Part shown: one piece after another, positions 47,201 through 55,532 of the stretch
Layout: every line of letters starts with the position of its first letter
Numbering within the stretch: the first letter of the stretch is position 1
NCBI RefSeq assembly: GCF_034006445.1
Contig: NZ_JAVESS010000001.1
Span: 581,923 to 645,922 of the forward strand
Direction: 5' to 3'
DNA: 64,000 bases
Source of the DNA: Desulfovibrio sp.
Lineage (GTDB): Bacteria; Desulfobacterota; Desulfovibrionia; Desulfovibrionales; Desulfovibrionaceae
Translations under genes and position numbers: made by a program
The notes under the pieces: generated by a model
Told to the model about the DNA's origin: nothing
The model's database searches: none
Seen by the model: only the letters and a program-made list of their open reading frames with translations

Positions 47201-47737
47201 TTAAGCAGCCGGAGTCCCGGTAACAAATCCCTTGCTGGAGGTTCCGGTGGTCGAGGGCGTGCCGGCAATCTTGGCAAGATAGGTGTCGCCCAGCTTGGCG
47301 ATGTGGTTGCCAATATTTTCGTAATAGGTCAGATGTGCCTGTTCTTCATCAATAATACGTTCAAACAGACGCGCCGAGACGATGTCGCCCTGCTCCTTAC
47401 AGACTGCAAGGAACTGGCTGTACGCCTCAATGGTTGCATCTTCTTGATTTGCGTCACTTTCATAGATTGCGGGCACGTCCTGTCCGGTAACGACTTTGCC
47501 CTCTTTATTGGTTGTGGGCTCACCACCCAGCTCTTTGATGCGTTCGGCAAAATTTTCAGCGTGGCGCATTTCATCAATGGCGATAAGTTTCATGTTGGCA
47601 GCCAGTTCACCATAGTCCATGTCGTCCAGGCTATAATGCTGGTTCATGTATTGGTGAATGGCGTGCAGCTCCAGGGCGCGAGCTTTGTTAAGAACTTCAA
47701 TCACCTTGGCCTTACGATTATCTCTATTTTCTGCCAT
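47201..47737 (-). CDS. bfr: Bacterioferritin
   Basis: 178 residues. Start [20 protein letters not shown] at 47737, with AAGGAGTTTTGG upstream; twelve further codons upstream lack an RBS. All ferroxidase ligands are visible: E23, E56, H59, E99, E132, H135; M57 (IDEMRH) is the haem-ligating methionine between subunits. It stores iron in a 24-mer and consumes oxygen or peroxide while oxidising Fe(II). The D. desulfuricans protein, which it closely resembles as I recall it, binds iron-coproporphyrin instead of protohaem. The C-terminal 25 residues are Thr/Ser/Gly-rich. It is followed by rd2 in the same operon. Confidence 0.95.
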   Translation of the reverse strand: MAENRDNRKAKVIEVLNKARALELHAIHQYMNQHYSLDDMDYGELAANMKLIAIDEMRHAENFAERIKELGGEPTTNKEGKVVTGQDVPAIYESDANQEDATIEAYSQFLAVCKEQGDIVSARLFERIIDEEQAHLTYYENIGNHIAKLGDTYLAKIAGTPSTTGTSSKGFVTGTPAA

Positions 47738-47773
47738 TCCAAAACTCCTTGGTGTTAAGCAGGTATGGTACAT

Positions 47774-47802
47774 TTATAAACCGATTTGAATAAACGCACA
47801 AG
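47774..47802 (-). promoter_or_regulatory. Candidate sigma-70 promoter of bfr
   Basis: On the minus strand TTGTGC (47802-47797), a 17-base spacer and TATAAA (47779-47774), about 37 bases before the bfr start. The spacing is ideal and both boxes have few mismatches. No clear PerR or Fur palindrome was picked out. Confidence 0.5.
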
Positions 47803-47886
47803 CCAGACAGGCTCTGGAATGCGTAGGATTAAGAAAGCAAGAATTGCCCGTTACGGCACGTTCTCTTATCCCGCACATGAGTATAT

Positions 47887-47932
47887 AAAATTTGCCCGCC
47901 TCGAGGCAACTCCTCAACGACGGGCAAATTTT
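47887..47932 (-). terminator. Terminator after the PerR-like gene
   Basis: A perfect 12-bp stem AAAATTTGCCCG (47887-47898) with CGGGCAAATTTT (47921-47932) and a 22-base loop, 35 bases downstream of the perR stop. The stem ends in A/T on both sides and may work in both directions. Confidence 0.7.
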
Positions 47933-47967
47933 ATTCGCCTGAAAGGCGAAAAAACAGCGAAGGTTTC

Positions 47968-48378
47968 CTAATGACTGGTGCTGCGAATGCGGCCAGCGCA
48001 CTCTTTGCAAATTCCGTCATATTCGATGCGCGAATTCAGAATGCTAGAAAAGCCATCAACACTCATGCCCGTAACTGAAGGCGCCTCTCGTGGTTCCATT
48101 ACATCGCCGATGCGGCCGCACTGGATGCAACGCACATGCTGATGCCGGGAAATATCGCCGTCAAAACGCTTTGTGGAACCAGCCGCTTCAAGGCGACGGA
48201 TCTCACCGCTATCCGCCAAAAAGTCGAGATTGCGGTACACAGTCCCCAAACTGATGCGGGGCAAGCGTTCACGCACGATGCTGTAGAGCTCATCTGCGGT
48301 TGGGTGCGTTTTTGCCTTACGCAGTTCTTCCAAAATCACCGCGCGCTGCCGGGTCATTCTTGTTTGAATTTGGGCCAT
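47968..48378 (-). CDS. perR: Fur-family regulator, PerR-like
   Basis: 136 residues from MAQIQTRMTRQR (48378). GGAG lies 8 bases upstream, within an ATGGAGACC that offers an alternative start four codons earlier. Winged helix at about 1-80 (HPTADELY, ISLGTVYRNLDFLADSGEI), then the structural zinc site C84-x2-C87 (CIQCG) and C124-x2-C127 (CKECAG). Short N-terminus, HPTADELY and the two CxxC pairs agree with peroxide sensor PerR; Fur or Zur cannot be excluded. Location next to bfr-rd2 supports an oxidative stress/iron role. The gene is transcribed in the same direction as bfr but is separated from it by a terminator. Confidence 0.85.
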   Translation of the reverse strand: MAQIQTRMTRQRAVILEELRKAKTHPTADELYSIVRERLPRISLGTVYRNLDFLADSGEIRRLEAAGSTKRFDGDISRHQHVRCIQCGRIGDVMEPREAPSVTGMSVDGFSSILNSRIEYDGICKECAGRIRSTSH

Positions 48379-49493
48379 ATCGGTCTCCATTTGATAGTAA
48401 AAATTACTGTTACCGCAGGATACTGTCAAGCCCATTTCACCCAGAAAGCATTCTTTTTTTGCTATCTGGGTCCAATAAGCAGAATGACCGAATCTATGGC
48501 TTGAATTGAACCGAGATCAAAGATCGCGGTTCACGGTCACGCTGCTACGCGGTTGTCTTGAGCGAAAAAGCCTGAGTCTCACACCATGCGACCGTATATC
48601 GTCTGGAGCCGCGTCCTTGTACAAAGCGCGCATCATGTGCCTGTCATTATTTAAAAAGGCTGTTAATCAAGAGCCTTATAAAAACAACGCAACACACACG
48701 CCGACATGACGGTCTGATGCTTTTACCCTAGTATAACCTGCAGTGATATTTTTGAGTTTGAACACAGAACCCTTAACAGAGCGCAATGTTGCCACAGAGC
48801 GCCCGTTTCCCCCACCCTCATGCTCTGCCTCGAACCTAAGCGTAACCAATGAACTGCAGCCACGGGCGTCACGCACCCGCTGGCAACCGTGCCCCTAAAC
48901 TGTCTCATAGCCAGGGTCAGCATTGCTTCGGCTCGAAGGCTTCACGTTCTCCTTCATTCTCCGCTGAGGCATGGAACAAAAGGCCCCCAGTTCCAAAAGC
49001 CTACAGATATCTTGCAAGCGGCATAGACCGGTACGGATCTACGCTTCTCCCGCCTGGTTTTCTGGCAAAAACGCCCGGTTGCCCCCGGCCGTTTTTCACC
49101 AACAAGACACCCGGCTCCAAAAAAGAACTACCGGCCTGTCGTCTCACGCGTCATATCGATCGCCTGGCCATGGTCATTTTGAGTGTTCACCCAAAACTAC
49201 TCCGGGCCAAGTGATAACCAACGCAACAATGCTCAGTCCGGACGTTGCTTTACCGTGATGCGGCGTAGAATACGAGCCACAAAATTCGGCATTACTGCTT
49301 CGTCCTGCACTTCCACTGCTGTGTGTGAATCAAAGGAGTATGGTAAGGTATAAAACTTCTATCATGAGGTCAAGTATGGAGGGCCATGCAAACTGCAGTA
49401 TTCGCAATTTTCAAGGCAATAACGTGTATTATTTGAAATTTTATTTTTGTTCAAATGCGCATAACTGTGGCATATGCTGCAAAATACATCCTG
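48379..49493. other. Intergenic, about 1.1 kb, nothing supported
   Basis: Frames such as 48849-49214 have no RBS and no recognisable content. A hairpin CCCAGA...TCTGGG with an A/T-rich loop is found at about 48440-48470, upstream of the perR gene. An unrecognised small RNA cannot be excluded; I see no tRNA. Confidence 0.4.
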
Positions 49494-50537
49494 CTACAGC
49501 GGTACACTTGTATGTGTATGCCCATATTTTCGCAACAGTGTCTGTCCGGCAAAGGCCGCTCCCCAAAGCCCGCTGTCTGTATCTGTAACAAGATACACAG
49601 GAATGTGCTGTAAAAGAGTTAGCGTAGCCTCAGAAGAAGCGTATAGGCTTTCAAGAAATGTGGAGCTGGTGACGCAAAGCGGATTGGCGGCGGCCACTCC
49701 ACCCGCTATCCACAAACCACCCCGGCAAAGGGTAGAGAGCATCCACCCCCTGCAAAAACGTCCTAAAAAGCGGGCATACCATTGAAGGGTTGGCGTATCA
49801 CACGAAAGCGCACGCTCGCCGACTTGCCGTGGCTGCAGAAACTGTCCGGTAAGATAATAGTGCAGGATGGAAAGACCATCGCCACAAAGAACATTTTCGG
49901 CGCTGGCAAAAGGCCGCCCCAGTTCTCTGCACAAAAAGCGCCTGAATTCCTGTTCTTCGTCCTCAAAAAAAGCAAAAGCGGCATGCCCGGCCTCGCTGGA
50001 AAAAGGCAGCCACTCATCAGTTCCGACAGGCAGGAGGCTGGCAGCGCCAAGCCCGGTTCCTGCGCCGACAACCGAACGCGCCCCCATGCGGCCCGGCTCG
50101 TTTGAGCCACTGCCCCAAGCGGGTTTTGATGAGGCTTCCACAGCGACGCTCCGCTCTTTGGCAGGGCCCGCTACGTGCAACGCGCTCATTCCCGGCGGGG
50201 TCAGCGTGGCGTAAGCCTGGAGAGTAAAGTCATTGAGAAGCAGGCACCGGGCGGCCTGGCAGGCTGGCATGTCCGCAATATTAATGTACAGACTGCCATT
50301 GGTAAGGCGTCCCCGCTGCCTGTCCACAGGCCCGGCCAATCCCACCACAATGGCATCGGCGCTTTCAACAGGCTGCGACAGCGTTTCTGACAGTGCGGCA
50401 AACAGCGACTGTCTGCTGGTCAATATCTTGGAATCAATGCGAGTTGCCACTTCCAGGGAAAGCCTGTCATCCTCAAGGCTGAAACTGGCGAACCGACAGT
50501 TTGTGCCGCCAACGTCAGCTACAAGTATCCTCTGCAT
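49494..50537 (-). CDS. glk: Glucokinase
   Basis: 347 residues. The N-terminal phosphate loop LVADVGGTNCRFASF (4-18) and second part (VVGLAGPVDRQRGRLTN, LLNDFTLQAYA, VVGAGTGLGAASLLP, SEAGHAAFAF, ILHYYLTG) match the bacterial Glk family, not the ROK family. It phosphorylates glucose to glucose 6-phosphate with ATP. The stop is at the left end; the start follows GGTAGCC with GAGAGG upstream, 11 bases after hldE. Placed last in an apparent operon with hldE and the ABC/GT genes, it may feed sugar phosphates into glycan synthesis. The length is slightly above the usual 320, with an extra segment around 135-150. Confidence 0.9.
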   Translation of the reverse strand: MQRILVADVGGTNCRFASFSLEDDRLSLEVATRIDSKILTSRQSLFAALSETLSQPVESADAIVVGLAGPVDRQRGRLTNGSLYINIADMPACQAARCLLLNDFTLQAYATLTPPGMSALHVAGPAKERSVAVEASSKPAWGSGSNEPGRMGARSVVGAGTGLGAASLLPVGTDEWLPFSSEAGHAAFAFFEDEEQEFRRFLCRELGRPFASAENVLCGDGLSILHYYLTGQFLQPRQVGERALSCDTPTLQWYARFLGRFCRGWMLSTLCRGGLWIAGGVAAANPLCVTSSTFLESLYASSEATLTLLQHIPVYLVTDTDSGLWGAAFAGQTLLRKYGHTHTSVPL

Positions 50538-50548
50538 GGCTACCTCTC

Positions 50549-52015
50549 TTACCGTGAAGAGGCGCTTGCGCCAGACTCGTCAATTTTGCGCACAATGCTG
50601 GTAGTGCTGCATCCCTGCACCAGATCCGCCAGGAATACCCGTCCGCCGGAGGCGAGAACGACATCCGCCCCCACAACGCTGTCCACCGTGTAGTCGCTGC
50701 CTTTGACAAGCACATCAGGGCGTAGGGCCATAATAAGGTTCAGGGGAGTGTCTTCGTCAAAGAGCACCACAGCGTCTACACCGCTTAAGGCAGCCAGCAG
50801 CATGGCACGGCTTTGTTCATTTTGAACCGGGCGGCTGGGCCCCTTGAGGCGGCGTACAGATGCGTCGGAGTTCAGGCCCACCACAAGCCTTGTTCCCTGG
50901 GAGGCGCTTTGACGAATAAGAGAAATATGACCAGGATGCAGTAAGTCAAAGCAGCCATTTGTGAAGACGATACTTTCGTTCTTGCGACGCCAGTCTTCCG
51001 CTTTTTCAAGCAGATCCGGCAGGGCGTAAAGCTTGGGATTGTCTGCCCCCTGTCGCAGAGCCTGGCGCAATTCGCTGAGGCTTACGGGGGCTGTGCCCAT
51101 TTTACCCACGGCCACACCGGCAGCGGCATTGGCCACATCCATGCTTTCTTCCCAGGTCAGACCGCTGCCTATGCAGGCCGCCAGGGTAGCGATGACGGTG
51201 TCTCCCGCTCCAGAAACATCCGCCACCTCACGCACCACAGACGGAACGTAGCGCGGCGGCGTATCTGGCGTGAACAAGGCCATTCCCTTGGCCCCGCGGG
51301 TTATAAGCAGCCTTTCAATGGCGTAGTCGCCGCGCACTCGATCCGCAAGCTTTTCGCGTGTTTCACGATCAAGTGGCATATTGGCGTCCCTGCCGCTAAT
51401 GATATCAAACTCTGCCCTGTTCGGCGTGACGCAGTGCGCGCCCGCATAGCGCTCCCACCGTACGCCCTTGGGATCAACCAGCACCTTGATGCCAAGGCGG
51501 CGCGCCTCTTCTATGACAAGGCGGCATAAATTGCGGCCCTGTTCAGTGTCCAGCAATACACCTTTGCCATAGTCGGAAATAACGACAGCCTGGCATGCAG
51601 GCAGCAAATCCCGCGCAGCCTGCCACAAGGCTTCAAGTTCTTGCGCCGAGGGGCAGCGGCATTGTTCTTCATCCAGACGCAGTAATTGCTGGCCCTGTGC
51701 GATCATCCTGGTTTTGCAGGTAGTGGCGCGTGTCAACGATGGCACAAGGCGGTGTGTGATGCCTGTCTGTTCAAGGCATTGACAAAGATCCGCAGCATCG
51801 GCATCGGCCCCGGTAAGCCCAACCAGAGCGGCTTGCGCGCCAAGATGCACCAGGTTTCGGGCAACGTTGGCCGCACCGCCTGGCGCAAACCAACGTTTGT
51901 TCACACCAAGCACCGGCACAGGAGCTTCAGGAGAAATGCGTCCCACCTTGCCGGTTATATAGCGGTCAAGCATAACATCGCCCACAACCAGCACACGTAC
52001 CTTGTCAAAATTCAT
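50549..52015 (-). CDS. hldE: Bifunctional heptose 7-P kinase / heptose 1-P adenylyltransferase
   Basis: 488 residues. Residues 1-about 330 are the ribokinase-fold D-glycero-beta-D-manno-heptose-7-phosphate kinase: VLVVGDVMLDRYITGKVGRISPEAPVPV, APGGAANVARNL, and the anion hole/catalytic DVSGAGDTV near 264-272. From about 345 comes the cytidylyltransferase-fold domain: FTNGCFDLLHPGHISLI (nucleotide-binding H-x-x-H-type site), GLNSDASVRRLKG and KGSDYTVDSVVGADVV. It makes ADP-heptose for LPS inner core. It follows the ABC/GT fusion gene with a 39-base gap on the same strand. Complete and normal in length. Confidence 0.96.
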   Translation of the reverse strand: MNFDKVRVLVVGDVMLDRYITGKVGRISPEAPVPVLGVNKRWFAPGGAANVARNLVHLGAQAALVGLTGADADAADLCQCLEQTGITHRLVPSLTRATTCKTRMIAQGQQLLRLDEEQCRCPSAQELEALWQAARDLLPACQAVVISDYGKGVLLDTEQGRNLCRLVIEEARRLGIKVLVDPKGVRWERYAGAHCVTPNRAEFDIISGRDANMPLDRETREKLADRVRGDYAIERLLITRGAKGMALFTPDTPPRYVPSVVREVADVSGAGDTVIATLAACIGSGLTWEESMDVANAAAGVAVGKMGTAPVSLSELRQALRQGADNPKLYALPDLLEKAEDWRRKNESIVFTNGCFDLLHPGHISLIRQSASQGTRLVVGLNSDASVRRLKGPSRPVQNEQSRAMLLAALSGVDAVVLFDEDTPLNLIMALRPDVLVKGSDYTVDSVVGADVVLASGGRVFLADLVQGCSTTSIVRKIDESGASASSR

Positions 52016-52054
52016 GGCAATTCCGTTTCAAGACGTGAACGCGTCGATGCAGCC

Positions 52055-54025
52055 TCACGGTTTATGACATGCTTCTTTGAAAAAAGCGCTCATTCGCGCC
52101 TCAACGCCCTCTTCATCAAGGAAGTCGGGCAGAGCGCGTCGTGCGGCTTCGCCCAGACGATGACGTTCATGCGGAGCCGCAGCCAGTTCTTCAAGAACGG
52201 AAGCCAGACTGGCCACGTCATTTTGCGGCACGACACGTCCATTGCGCCCATCAGTCACGGCTTCGGTCTGACCAGGAAGATCGCTCACAACAACGGCCAC
52301 CCCGAAAGCCAGGGCCTCTACCAGCGCCGACGGCAGACCGTCCATATCCCCCTGCCGTGTCCGGCGGCCGGGGGCCACGAAAATATCCGCCTTATTGTAG
52401 AATTCTGGCATGTTTTCGTGGGGCACCTGGCCCATAAACTGCACATGGCCGCGCAAGCCCAAACGCAGGGCCAACCAGCGCAAACGCAAGCGCGCAGGCC
52501 CGCGCCCGACTATTTTGAGATTGAAATTTATTCCCCTGTTTTTCAGGGCAGCGCAGGCTTGCAGGAGAATATCGTATCCTTTGCGGCGACAAATGGACCC
52601 CACAGCCAGAATATTCAGAGCGCTCTCTACCTTGCCGCCGGGAGCCGCCTGCCCCGCATCGTCTTCGGAAAGTGCGGGCGCCAGCGTCAGAGGATCACGC
52701 AAAACCACAAACTTGTTCCCGGGCGTTTCTGGCAACAGTTCGCACATGGTCTTGCGCGTTGCTTCGGTATCACAGCGCACAAAAACCGCATCTTTGACCT
52801 TGGCTGCCCAGTTCTGCCCAGGGCTGACCAGATCGTGCGACTTTACGGCAAACGCATAGGGCACTTCCAGCAGACGCGAGGCAACCCAGGCCGCAGTAGC
52901 TGGCCCATGCGCGCCAGCGGCGTAAAATATTTCAATATTTTCTTCCAGTCCCCATCGGGCCAGCAGTGCGCCGGAACCAAAAGAGCGCAAATGATCCCAC
53001 AGCCAGTGCCCCCAGCGACCGCGACCAGGCAAAGTGCGCCAAAGACTCCACATGCTTGCTGAAGAGCCGTGCATATGGCGGAACATGGTCATGTATGCGC
53101 CGAGTATGCGCCATGCGCCGATGCGGCGCACAGCAAGGGGCAAAGCATACCCTTCGGGGCTGCCCAACAGGCCGTTGTCATGAATGGCGTAAATGCGGCT
53201 AAGCAGGCCGGAAGCGTACATGTTATGCGCTTCATACATGAGGCTCTGACCAGACGCTTCAGGAAACCGCTCCGCAACCAGAGCGCCGCGCACAACGGGC
53301 TTGGGGCCGGCAAGAAGGTTATACGCCTCCTGAACGGCAATTTTGGGGATCTCACGCTTGCGGCAATGCAAAATACCGTCTTCAAGAGTGTACACACTGT
53401 CGCAAAACTCGGCCATCTTGGGATCATGCGTCACAACAACCATGGACACGCCGCCGGTATGGCAGAGCGTACGGAAATTATCCATAATAAGGCGGCTGGT
53501 CTTGGCATCCAGCGCACCAGTGGGTTCGTCGGCAAGAAGAATACGGGGATTGTTGACCATGGCGCGTGCGATGGCCACACGCTGCTGTTCACCACCCGAA
53601 AGCCTGTTGCTGCGATAGTGTACCCGGGTCGAGAGGCGCACCAGTTCCAGCGCCTGGATAACCCTTTCCCAGCGTTCCTGGGGGGGCAACTTTTCGTAGA
53701 TGAGCGGAAATTCCACGTTTTCAAAAACAGTGGAGTGGTCGAAAAGGTTGCTGGACTGCATGACAAAGCCCATGGTGCCACGCCTGAAGGCTGCGGTCTG
53801 TTCTCTGTCGAGGTGCAGCACATCCTTGCCGAGGATTTCCAGCGAGCCGGAATCCGGCGCGTGCAGCATGCCGAGCACGTGCAGCATGGTAGATTTACCA
53901 CAACCGGATGGCCCCATGATGGCGACCATTTCACCCGGCTCCACCTCAATGTTCACGCCACGCAAAACTGGCGCAAAACCTGCGTAGCATTTGTACAGAT
54001 CTTTGGCGACGATCACAGGAGCCAT
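52055..54025 (-). CDS. Fusion of LolD/MacB-type ABC ATPase and GT4 glycosyltransferase
   Basis: 656 residues in one frame. Residues 1-about 225 are a complete ABC ATPase of the LolD/MacB class: Walker A GPSGCGKST (38-46), Q90, the class mark MGFVMQSSNLFDHSTVFENVEFPLIY, signature LSGGEQQR (142-149), Walker B LLADE with E167, and H200. Residues about 225-280 form a linker; 280-656 is a GT-B glycosyltransferase resembling the WcaL/AmsK branch of GT4: VGRGPARLRL (506-515), GRRTRQGDMDGLPSALVEALAFG (553-575), with D562/E570 at the E-x7-E position and PGQTEAV. Both parts look complete. The FtsX-type permease is 60 bases upstream, hldE 39 bases downstream. It may couple sugar transfer to envelope export; no such fusion is known to me. 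A joined pair by sequencing error is unlikely but testable. Confidence 0.9.
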   Translation of the reverse strand: MAPVIVAKDLYKCYAGFAPVLRGVNIEVEPGEMVAIMGPSGCGKSTMLHVLGMLHAPDSGSLEILGKDVLHLDREQTAAFRRGTMGFVMQSSNLFDHSTVFENVEFPLIYEKLPPQERWERVIQALELVRLSTRVHYRSNRLSGGEQQRVAIARAMVNNPRILLADEPTGALDAKTSRLIMDNFRTLCHTGGVSMVVVTHDPKMAEFCDSVYTLEDGILHCRKREIPKIAVQEAYNLLAGPKPVVRGALVAERFPEASGQSLMYEAHNMYASGLLSRIYAIHDNGLLGSPEGYALPLAVRRIGAWRILGAYMTMFRHMHGSSASMWSLWRTLPGRGRWGHWLWDHLRSFGSGALLARWGLEENIEIFYAAGAHGPATAAWVASRLLEVPYAFAVKSHDLVSPGQNWAAKVKDAVFVRCDTEATRKTMCELLPETPGNKFVVLRDPLTLAPALSEDDAGQAAPGGKVESALNILAVGSICRRKGYDILLQACAALKNRGINFNLKIVGRGPARLRLRWLALRLGLRGHVQFMGQVPHENMPEFYNKADIFVAPGRRTRQGDMDGLPSALVEALAFGVAVVVSDLPGQTEAVTDGRNGRVVPQNDVASLASVLEELAAAPHERHRLGEAARRALPDFLDEEGVEARMSAFFKEACHKP

Positions 54026-54085
54026 GAATCACCCTATCCATAAGCAGCCGATTCCACCATTGCGGTGAACAGGCCGCCAGAATTT

Positions 54086-55276
54086 TTACTCAAAACGCAG
54101 AGCCGTAACAACATCCATCCGGCTTGCCTGAACAGCCGGATACAGGCCGCCAGCCACACCGATAACGGCAGAAAAAACAATACTGCCCAGACTGCTGACC
54201 AGCAGCAGCGGGTAAGAAATGCCTGTGCCCAAGGACAAGGCCCCCACTTCAACCAGCGTAATGCCCAAGGCAATACCCAACATGCCGCCAGCCACGGATT
54301 TGCACAAGGCTTCAGCCAAAAACTGGGCCAGAATATCCGTGTCCGAGCCGCCCATGGCCTTCTTGAGGCCCACTTCACGTGTACGCGCACGCACAGCGGC
54401 AAAAGTGCCATACCAGATGCCAAAGCCGCCTAGCATCAGAGACGCGGCGATACCAAGCCAGAGAAGTACCTCAACCCACAGAAAAGTATCCTGAATACGG
54501 GCCAGTTGGTCCTCTTGGGTGTGCACGACAAGGTAAGGAGCAGCCTGATAATCCCTGACAACAGTGGGAATTTCTTTTACCAGAGGGGGGACATCCTGCC
54601 AGCCGATGGCGCGGACAAAAAGTCGCGTCACCTTGTCGCCTGCCCAGTTTCGGTCAATCATGGTCGTATAGGGCAAAAAGCCCCCCTGCGACCAACTGCC
54701 AAGCATCACGCCGCTGACCACTCCCACCACTTCAAAAACATCCTGTTGAAGAAACAGCAGTTTCCCCACAGCATGTGCAGGATCACCGTAAAGGTCCTGG
54801 GCGGCCTCACGGCCAAGCATACATACGCGTTTATGGGCAGTGACATCTTCAACGTCCATAAAGCGCCCGGCAACCAGCGACAAGGAAAACACATCAGAAA
54901 AATACTGGTCAATGCCAATAAAGTACACATTGAGCGTACGTTCGCCCTCTCCGCGCAAGGCAAACCCTTTGCCCTCTCGAATGTTCTGGCTGACCATGCC
55001 CACACCGGGCAGGCGGCGCAGGGCTTCAACGGAGTCGGGGTAAAAACCCCGCATGGGCTGACCGGGGTACTGGGCGTCATCCATATATACGCGGACAACG
55101 TTTACCCCCCCCATCAATACCATATCCTGGCCGACTTTATAGCGAATTTCTCGCCCAAGCACTGACAGAACAATAAAGGCCGTGATGCCCAGGGCGATAG
55201 ACAATATCACCCCGAAGCCGCGCTGGCGTACAACCTGACGCAGGCTGACGCGAAAAAGGTCGGACATGGCAATCAT
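54086..55276 (-). CDS. FtsX/MacB-type ABC transporter permease
   Basis: 396 residues. One N-terminal helix (about 19-38, GFGVILSIALGITAFIVLSVLG), a large periplasmic MacB-like domain (about 40-270) and three C-terminal helices (about 278-300, 320-345, 355-380) with VRARTREVGLKKAMGGSDTDILAQFLAEAL and the ending QASRMDVVTALR, all typical of the FtsX/MacB/LolC permease superfamily. It is the membrane partner of the ATPase domain encoded downstream in the same direction. No MacA-type adaptor or TolC homologue is nearby. A start at the next ATG (55267, MSDLF) is equally possible; RBS signals are weak for both. Confidence 0.88.
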   Translation of the reverse strand: MIAMSDLFRVSLRQVVRQRGFGVILSIALGITAFIVLSVLGREIRYKVGQDMVLMGGVNVVRVYMDDAQYPGQPMRGFYPDSVEALRRLPGVGMVSQNIREGKGFALRGEGERTLNVYFIGIDQYFSDVFSLSLVAGRFMDVEDVTAHKRVCMLGREAAQDLYGDPAHAVGKLLFLQQDVFEVVGVVSGVMLGSWSQGGFLPYTTMIDRNWAGDKVTRLFVRAIGWQDVPPLVKEIPTVVRDYQAAPYLVVHTQEDQLARIQDTFLWVEVLLWLGIAASLMLGGFGIWYGTFAAVRARTREVGLKKAMGGSDTDILAQFLAEALCKSVAGGMLGIALGITLVEVGALSLGTGISYPLLLVSSLGSIVFSAVIGVAGGLYPAVQASRMDVVTALRFE

Positions 55277-55532
55277 GACAAAACCACTGTAAAAATATCA
55301 TTGGAACAAACTGTAACGCGCGTGGTGTAAACAAAGCGTAGTCAGTCGCCGCATACGTAACGTATCAATCTTTCTCCAAACAGTATGACAGGAGAATTTT
55401 CATTTTTACTCAAAATGGGCAAAGTAGTATATATGTCAGAACAGCCATATGTCAAAGGCTATCTACCCATCACGCCTGCTTGCCTGCCTGCTGCCGAACA
55501 CACAGATATCTTGCCGCAAAAATTTTGCCACT

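Noticed and set aside
46922..47758. 278-codon plus-strand frame covering rd2 and bfr
   Set aside because: Both minus-strand genes have complete ligand sets and RBS; the plus frame is a shadow.
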